This document shows positions 56,893 through 64,000 of a DNA stretch of 64,000 nucleotides, piece after piece. A program made the translations under genes and the position numbers. Every line of letters starts with the position of its first letter. Position 1 is the first letter of the stretch. A model generated the notes under the pieces. The model saw only the letters and a program-made list of their open reading frames with translations, was not told the origin of the DNA and did no database searches. Origin of the DNA: Ciborinia camelliae (lineage: Eukaryota > Ascomycota > Leotiomycetes > Helotiales > Sclerotiniaceae); NCBI GenBank assembly GCA_025890175.1, contig JANPYM010000013.1, positions 566,013 to 630,012 of the forward strand. The letters are read 5' to 3'.

Positions 56893-59800
56893 GCTTGAGT
56901 AGTTGAAAAAATATTCAAACCACTGTAGCGGTCCATTGAAAGGGTTGTGATTGTAGGTGTGGAAGGGATTGATTTATTATTAATGGTGATCTTACGAGCG
57001 TGATGCTACATAGACTTTAGCATCGCACCTGCCATATTAATCTTTAGCACCGTCATATATTTGAGTACCTACCTACCTTCCTAGGTAGAGAGTACTAGGT
57101 ATATATTACATAGAATGACCTTGGGATATACCGCAGAAGCCTAGACCATGCTTAGGGAACGTGGCGGCATTGACCACATAATAAAGGCTATGAACGTTGA
57201 AACGCACGTACGATAAACGATCCCAGCCCAGCCCAGCCCAGCCTTCACAACCTTATGAGACAAATTATGCTTGGGAAGTTAGTAAGAACCCTTCCAATTA
57301 TAGCTTCACTCCCAGTCTCCCATACATGAAAGCGAGTTGGCTACTCATGCGAGTGATCTTAAACCCTAAAAACTTTGTTTCTCTTCTTGCCCCTCACTCA
57401 TGGCCAGCAAAAAGTGGTACGAACGATCCGTAGATCAGCAAAAGTAAAAGGCACTGACCTCAAAACTCCTCTATACCAATTGTCCGTAAAGTAGTATATA
57501 GTATGTGTTCCGAAATCCCCGCAATCCCAAAAGTAAAGCTATACAGTAAAAGTATCAGGCAAAACCTCATCATTCAATATTTTCAAACCATTCAACCTAT
57601 GATTCAGTCGATTGGCTCAAAATTGTGACTCTTCCTTTAGATACCCAAGAAATTAAGAATCGTAGATTTTGCGAACCTTAATCCAAGAATCCAAGGGAAC
57701 CAGCCCTTTCGCAGCCAAATGCTGGTAAAAGAAATATCACAACGTGAAATTTGAATGCCCTCAACCTTAATATATTACGGTGACAATAATTATCCACTTT
57801 TCCTCGCTTTCGAGCCTAACTGTAATGTCACTCGGCACTAGCTAGTATTCTGTATGATGTATGATGTATGATGTATGATGTATCTTATCATCACCTCTTA
57901 GTGTAGAATTCCCTCCAGCCTTGATTCCAATTTCCATTATCTATCAGACCACCATCTATCAGACCACCATCTGATATAGCATGCATTTCGGATATTCTGC
58001 CATAGTGTAGAGATTTCCATTGTATGTTTGCTTCCCACGCGCCCTCTTATATGGTGGTTTCGTCCAATGTATTGCGCACCAGACATCAAATAACCATACT
58101 CTCATGTTTGGTGCGATTCGAAAAGCTCACCGCAAATTGTGAGAGAAAGAATACTTGAAGTGAATGGTAATCTGAAGACTCGAAGATCTTGGTATCGATT
58201 CTGCGATGTATGGAGAATTCCCACTTTGTGCGGACCTGACTGTAATAAAGTTCAGTATGATTGAAACCGCCCCTGTTAATAAGGGCTGCATTATACTTGA
58301 CATGATCCCAAGGGCCAGGGGTTGGCACTGGCAAATGCTGAACAACTGGTGAAATCGAGGGGTACCTCATCAGGGGATACCCTCTCAGCAGATACCCCCT
58401 CTCCCCGCCTTCCAAGTCAGTCTGAAGGAGATACATAGCATACATACCATACATACATAGTTGGAAGGAGCGGTTTCCGGAATTTGCAAGTTGATTTGAG
58501 CATATCTTTTGCCTGTCAGAGACCTAACATGAGATGAGTCCGTCGCAAAGAAGCTCCTACAGCATGATGCCTCATGCTGGCTCACATAATTCCAGAGATG
58601 AAGAAAGTGCACAAAGTGGGAGTTTTGGGATAAAGTCTTTCTGAGATCCTGGAATGTTTCCTTGGCACCAATACACAGAAGAGACTCGAGTCTCAACTTG
58701 AGAGCGGTCTTTTGAAGGGATTTTTGAGGTCCAGGATTAATATGCTAATAATTGTTTAAGAAAACCTTGGCCAAAAAGTATATTTTTTTACTTGGCTATT
58801 TTCAGCTCTCGCATAATTCAAATTTTATGAATAACCCATAATATTTATGGAGAGAAAGTTAGAAAGTTAGAAAGTTCGAGAGAAATTAATTAGATTAATA
58901 AAGCTGGAGATTTGGATTTGGTGCGGGTGAGTGAGGGGTGTGGATGAGTGATGAGTGCGGGTGAGTGATGGGTGAGTGCGGGTGAAAGATACCGGACCGG
59001 GGACACGGGAACACGGGGACACGGAGCTGGAGGGGTCTTCGCGTCTTGATACCTTAGGTACCTAGTATGTAGAAATCAAAAGAGATGGATGAGATTGGTC
59101 AATCTTATTAGTCATCTTTCGATCCATTTAAACCAATCAAAAAAAGAGAGGTGGGTAAGGAGAGGTATGTTTGTTTCGGTTACCGTATTTCTGCAAGACA
59201 GACTTTACATCTAACTACCCTGATCCATTACTTGCTGGACCAGGTACCTAGGTAGTGGAGGTATGTAACGTATGTTTCAACATCATATGGATCCAATAAT
59301 GTTCCAATTGAAGAATCTCCTGCAGATAGTTTTTTTTATCACTTCTCCCAGCCAGAATGGGAAACTTCCTATCAATTCAATTCTTGTTGCAAATAGAATT
59401 GACATGAATCTGAATGAACATCACCCACCTGGGCAAAGGTTGCTATCTTTTGCTTTTGTTCATGGAACAGGATTTTCACCCAAGTATCATTCCAACCAAC
59501 CTAGTTGACAGTGAACAGGACCTCCGGACATATAGCTGAGATATCACTTTGCTGAAGGATAGATTTGTCTTGGGGTTTGAAACCTTTCACTCCAATGCAG
59601 ATGATCTACCGGTGATGTATCATTCATTGCATAGGTATAAACATCATATACATCATTTGAAGGTGTCATAGCGGTGTGCTTTCTATTGTTACGCAACTGC
59701 CGTGCCACTCTATATCAACTTGATATAGGTAGGTAGTAGGTAAACATCAAATACATGACCGGACCTAGAGATGCAAATCCTATTGTCATATTTGCACATA

Positions 59801-60999
59801 CCTATGTGCTTTCCATTGTGTGGGCATAGCTATATCATATATCATCAATTGTAAATATAGACAAGACCACACTGGTGCTTGGACTAATGGCAATATATGT
59901 TCCAGCAATGCTGAAGTCAAAGGTAAAGGTTGAGTGAGTACCTCCTCAAAAGTATGTGAGGACTTAATCTTGATGTGCTTTGGGGTAAATACTCTCTCAA
60001 AGCAAGAGCTGCTTGAAGCAGACACGCCCAGTTGTATCCATCTCATATATCCGTCTCATATATCCTCCCTATCTCATCTATCCATCTACGCTCCCCATAT
60101 ATCCTCTTTGCCTTGTACATTTCCAATCAATTGATGATAGTCATTGTATTATAAGAGAACAGAGAATTGATTGGTAAACTTATTCGTTGTATTTTCCTAT
60201 CCGTGAACCGAAGTCCGAACTTTTTTCACCCCTTTCCTTTCTCTATCTTGGGTGAAAGTTCACTTTTGAGGACTACCTACCTAGGCTCCAACCACGCCAG
60301 TGAAAATTACTCCTCCAAACCTTTTCCCCCTCAAGATCTTATTTCTACACCACCACTTCAGAATCTTAACCCAGACAAATGTTTTGAATTATCAAGCTTC
60401 CCAGATACTCATTCATTTTCATCATCTACTGTCGACAGTCTTTCGTATCTTGGTTTCACAATCCAATTTTCCCTTTCAATTCAATCATCCGGATTGAAGG
60501 TCTGTTGGGCTTCGCATGAGAAAGACACTGCTTTCTCTGCGAGTTCCATCAAGGATCAAGAATCCAAGACCCATCACTTGTGGTTTGCGTGCATATTCTC
60601 CTTCTTCTCCTTCCTTTCATCCCTCCATCTCACGTTCACTCTCTCCTTCTATTGTACTCACCATTTCGATTCCGAAGTCGCGTTTCACTCTTGATAGTCT
60701 CCACCTGAACGCCGTGCGATACTTCTGTAATCAATTCAATTCTTCTTCAAGCCATCAACTTTCGGAGATTCAAGATCTAGCCGGTCTTGTTACTTGATTT
60801 CTATGCAAGTACATCCTTTCAAGTCAGCTTGTTTGAAGACCTTCTGGTTGTCCACACTGACCACTTCAAAATATTGTTGTTTCTTGCGAAGATTCAGGTT
60901 TGCTCTCTCTTCCATTCAAGGAACATATGTCAATTGCTAACAACTCAAGCATTTTCGTCTCAACTGTACAAGTCCACCCTTATCTAAGTCAAATTCACA
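56893..60999. other. 4.1 kb intergenic between C2H2 genes
   Basis: No supported gene. It includes CAGCC tandems (about 57226-57242), an ATGTATG 7-bp tandem (about 57852-57885), CTATCAGACCACCAT duplicated (about 57941-57970), GTGAGTG/GCGGGTGAGTG repeats (about 58921-58985), and TAGG/CCTA elements (57067, 59248, 59733 and 60276). The last ~800 bases before 61000 are pyrimidine-rich with consecutive open frames, which looks like a long 5' UTR or promoter of the next gene. Confidence 0.5.
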
Positions 61000-62814
61000 A
61001 TGACTTTCGCATGTTGGACCTGTGAAGCCACCTTCGATGCTAGGGAGCAACTGTACGCGCATTGCATTTCTCGCAGTCACCGGCGGGCATGGGTCTGTAT
61101 GTATTGCAATGACCTTAAGGTTTTCGTATCAGATCATGCAAGAAGTTCCCATATAGCAGCTAAACACACGCACTGTTGTCACCATTGCAACGAGGTGTTC
61201 GACACACTAGACGAATTGGATAAACACGAAAGCTCGCAACATCAACTTCCTTGTCAATATGGCTGCAATAAGACTTTTAGGACATCCGTGGCACGAAAAG
61301 CCCACACTGATGTTGTGCATCCATACCACTGTAACGATTGTCAAGAATCTTTCAGAACTAGGAATCTCTTTGATACGCATGAAAATACACACCACAACCT
61401 GAAATGTTTACCATGCGGCAAAGTATTCCGATCCCACAATGCCCTTGAGCAGCATGCGCTCTCGCCTGCTCATCCATTTCAATGTAAAAAGTGTCGCAGA
61501 GGATATCTTTTTGAAGCTACTCTCCAGCGACACATTGCTGAAAATCATACATGGACCTGCGACAAATGCCAAGAAACCTTTGAAGGGCCAAAACATCTCG
61601 AGATGCATAAGAAATTCGAACATGATAACAAAAAATGCTCCGAGTGTGAAGCTTGTCACAATTGTCATCCGGGAACCATAGATATACCATTCATGCCATT
61701 CTCCATTAAAGAAACGCCCAACTCTGACATTAAAATCGTCTTGCAGAGCATTACATGCCGAGGTTCTCACCAGAAGCTTTCCTTCGAAGAGCTCCGACTA
61801 GCAGATTATGATCAAAGCTTGAGATATAAGATAGATGGAAGTCCGGGCTCTGGCGAAAATACCCATCGGCTTCAATGCCCCAAGTGTCCCAAATATTTCA
61901 AGAATGTTTCAGAACTTTTCCAGCACGCTTCCGATCATATTTCCATCCCAGAAAAATCTGCGGCAGTCCTTCAGAACAATAGCTCCAAAGGAAAATTTAA
62001 TCTTGAAGATCAATCGCTTACCAATAACTCTTTGGCCGGCTATAAACTCCAGCTTAAGTGCCTTAAATCAGGCTGTTACCACCAGTCTAGCACTCTCAAT
62101 GCATTTCGTCACCATTACCATACGTGCAACATGGCAAAGTGTGACGCATGCGATGGTTTTTTTGATAAAGGAGAGGATCCCGAACTTAAATCACATAAAG
62201 CCAAGGTTCATGCTCCGAGACCAATTTTCGGTTGTGTTCAATGTACTCGAACTTTCGAGTCGCCAGAAGCCACCGCCAAGCATTACTCGGCCGAACATGC
62301 GTTCGTTTGCGAAGCTTGTCCTGGAATCTTTTTCATTAGCTCTGCTATTCGAGATAGTCATATCACATCATGTAACATCTGGGCAAGAACATCAGATTCT
62401 GGTGAGAGTTTCCAAACGTCACGCACTGAGTTCTCGCCAGTCATGCAAAGAAAATCTTTACCGGCCATTAAAGTCCCAGCTCAGCCACTAATTCAAATTC
62501 ATGACGAGCCTAAGATCGAGAAGACGCGTACTGCAGATCAACTTGCGCAGACAATATTGGAAGAAGCAAATGCGAATGCAAATGAAAATGTACCGCCGAG
62601 GCCAATGTTTAAATGTCGAGAGTGCGATGCCCCACCGTTCGAAATCAAGGAAGAATTCGACAGACACATGAAGTATTCACCATTTCACGGACCACCACAA
62701 CTAACCTGCTATGAATGCCACATCACTTACCAAACTCAGCTTGCCCTGTTTGCACATATTGAAAGCAAGGTTCACAGTGTCAAGTGGGTACTAAGTATAA
62801 TCTCGACCGACTGA
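61000..62814 (+). CDS. multi-C2H2 zinc finger protein
   Basis: An intronless frame of 604 residues. Cys-x2-Cys...His-x(3-5)-His fingers are densely repeated from residue 5. Examples are CWTCEATFDAREQLYAHC, CHHCNEVFDTLDELDKHE, CNDCQESFRTRNLFDTHE, CLPCGKVFRSHNALEQHA, CKKCRRGYLFEATLQRHI and CDKCQETFEGPKHLEMHK. A second group follows a linker (CPKCPKYFKNVSELFQHA, CVQCTRTFESPEATAKHY), and a last one near the end (CYECHITYQTQLALFAHI). Spacing is irregular, and linkers are not the TGEKP type. Between the groups lies a region with SFEELRLADYDQSLRYKID. The protein probably binds nucleic acid and is nuclear, but could also be an RNA-associated factor. No named orthologue. The start is the ATG at the beginning of the finger array, preceded by a very long pyrimidine-rich leader. 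Confidence 0.85.
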   Translation: MTFACWTCEATFDAREQLYAHCISRSHRRAWVCMYCNDLKVFVSDHARSSHIAAKHTHCCHHCNEVFDTLDELDKHESSQHQLPCQYGCNKTFRTSVARKAHTDVVHPYHCNDCQESFRTRNLFDTHENTHHNLKCLPCGKVFRSHNALEQHALSPAHPFQCKKCRRGYLFEATLQRHIAENHTWTCDKCQETFEGPKHLEMHKKFEHDNKKCSECEACHNCHPGTIDIPFMPFSIKETPNSDIKIVLQSITCRGSHQKLSFEELRLADYDQSLRYKIDGSPGSGENTHRLQCPKCPKYFKNVSELFQHASDHISIPEKSAAVLQNNSSKGKFNLEDQSLTNNSLAGYKLQLKCLKSGCYHQSSTLNAFRHHYHTCNMAKCDACDGFFDKGEDPELKSHKAKVHAPRPIFGCVQCTRTFESPEATAKHYSAEHAFVCEACPGIFFISSAIRDSHITSCNIWARTSDSGESFQTSRTEFSPVMQRKSLPAIKVPAQPLIQIHDEPKIEKTRTADQLAQTILEEANANANENVPPRPMFKCRECDAPPFEIKEEFDRHMKYSPFHGPPQLTCYECHITYQTQLALFAHIESKVHSVKWVLSIISTD

Positions 62815-64000
62815 GAAAGGCTTAAGTGTTATGATATGAATGGATCATTGTCTGTTTATGTAGGAATGAGGGAAACTATTTTGGGATGGTCTCACCTCCA
62901 GACTATTGGAGGGTGTTTGTAATATCAGAAAGCTTATTTATTGTAGGATTTGGGATTATAATTTCTAGGGCAGTTACGAAGGGTTAGTCAAGGAAGGGCT
63001 ATTGTACAGTGTAGGAAAGTCCTCCTTAGGAGGACAAAATGTCTGTTATTTTCAGTGAAGATACTTTATCAATTCCCTTTCCAGATTACTAACAGGTATT
63101 ATGAGGATGTTTTTGGTTCTGCAAGTTGTAAAAATGTAGGAAGCATTGGGCGGTTTTCATTTTCTATGCATTCATGTTTTCTCACAGGGAACAGGCTGTA
63201 TGTCATACTTGTTTCTTCAACTTACTCAATAACTAGTATTAAATATCAGCGATTACTGTAACAGGTTTCAACATGCCCTGATTCCACACAGACTCGAGCT
63301 CTCGGGTTATAAAGCCAAGCCTGCCTCACAAATACAGCACCAAATTACCAATGGCGCTCTTTCAGAAAACCAACACTCCTCATCTTGATAACTCAACAAC
63401 TCACTATTTTGCTCTTTCAGGGGATCTTATTTCATTCATACTGATTACAGCGCAGACAAATTTATCCGCTATGAGTTTGATCATTTCCCTCAAGTGAGAG
63501 ACTCCAGATACATAGGTACTCAGAGCACCTTTCATCGGATATCTTCTGGAACTAGAAATCTTCGATGATTTTCCATGAACTATAATATCAACGAGGTATT
63601 TGCAAAGTAAATGGTTAGTACTAATGATTAAGTTCCTCCATCATGCCCCAATCTTTATATTCATTAAGGCCTTGGCCTGGCTGTGGCCTCTCTGGCAACA
63701 ATAAGATTATTCTCTCTAGCAACTTCAACTTGTCCCTTTCCCAACATCCTATCAACCTCTTGTTCAGTGAGTCCCGCGCCCAAATAGAACGAAGTGAGTC
63801 CATCTCTGGGTACAATCTTATCAACTTTCATTCTCAACTCATTAAGAAGACTCCCGCGATGATATCCTTGATCAAGCTGTTTGAAGTGACATACTGAGCA
63901 ACTATGCCAGCTAGCACTGCCCCACGTCTTCCATAAACTCGCCCAGGAGCAATTTGGTAATATAAGCCTTTGATTACTCTGTATCTTCTTTTCTGAGTTG
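62815..64000. other. right-edge intergenic, no supported gene
   Basis: The 3' flank of the zinc finger gene and AT-rich sequence. Small overlapping frames on both strands at 63621-63897 show no domain. An incomplete gene may lie beyond the edge, but nothing here supports one. Confidence 0.45.

Noticed and set aside
57850..57890. Possible CRISPR-like array
   Set aside because: A simple 7-bp tandem without spacers, in a eukaryotic sequence.
60167..60987. Consecutive plus-strand frames upstream of the multi-finger gene
   Set aside because: Pyrimidine-rich composition gives Ser/Phe/Leu-biased translations. More likely a leader.

Overview
The window looks like nuclear chromosomal DNA of a filamentous ascomycete. 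Genes are separated by 0.3-4 kb of AT-rich, low-complexity DNA, and most carry short GT-AG introns of about 42-155 bp. The protein set fits this: Zn2Cys6 and C2H2 regulators, fungal NLR-type proteins, a 2EXR fragment, a GH105 hydrolase and a fungal E2 of pyruvate dehydrogenase. From remembered protein similarity I would guess Leotiomycetes, near Botrytis/Sclerotinia, but that is inference. Exon models below were built by hand from ORF continuity, splice consensus and reading-frame arithmetic.

Layout. 1-980: 5' part of a Pro/Gly/Gln-rich protein running off the left edge. 981-5250: repeat-rich spacer with an LTR-like remnant and an intron-containing tRNA-Glu(CTC). 5250-8941: two decayed genes, an NLR (PigL_N-like/NACHT/winged helix) and a truncated isopropylmalate/tartrate dehydrogenase-family gene. 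9774-21918: conserved housekeeping block with the Golgi ARF-GEF SEC7, pyruvate dehydrogenase E2 (divergent from SEC7), the endosomal FYVE protein VAC1/PEP7 and siroheme synthase MET8 (divergent from VAC1). 22920-25305: secreted GH105 unsaturated rhamnogalacturonyl hydrolase and a glutathione S-transferase. 25859-26845: a 2EXR-type reading frame with four in-frame stops. 27499-33263: Zn2Cys6 regulator, FAD monooxygenase and kynurenine-formamidase-like hydrolase, a possible small aromatic-catabolism cluster. 33264-35292: repeat-bearing spacer. 35293-45102: multi-TM protein, a possible 61-aa gene, an SMP-30/gluconolactonase-like enzyme and two fast-evolving low-complexity small proteins. 46025-51830: a long protein with two NLR-type N-terminal regions but no NACHT, an AN1 zinc-finger protein (Cuz1-like) and a GNAT gene with a premature stop. 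53705-62814: two C2H2 proteins separated by a 4.1 kb spacer. 62815-64000: no supported gene.

Functionally, SEC7 and VAC1 act in Golgi/endosome traffic, the E2 in mitochondrial acetyl-CoA supply, MET8 in siroheme for sulfite/nitrite reduction, and GH105 in pectin side-chain breakdown. The most unusual content is the number of decayed or interrupted reading frames (NLR, dehydrogenase, 2EXR, GNAT). Five of their stop codons are TAA/TAG and could each come from CAA/CAG by one C-to-T change. Other notable items are an NLR-like protein without an ATPase, a perfect inverted repeat plus short duplication at the end of MET8, and a 52-nt loopless palindrome at 39240-39291.
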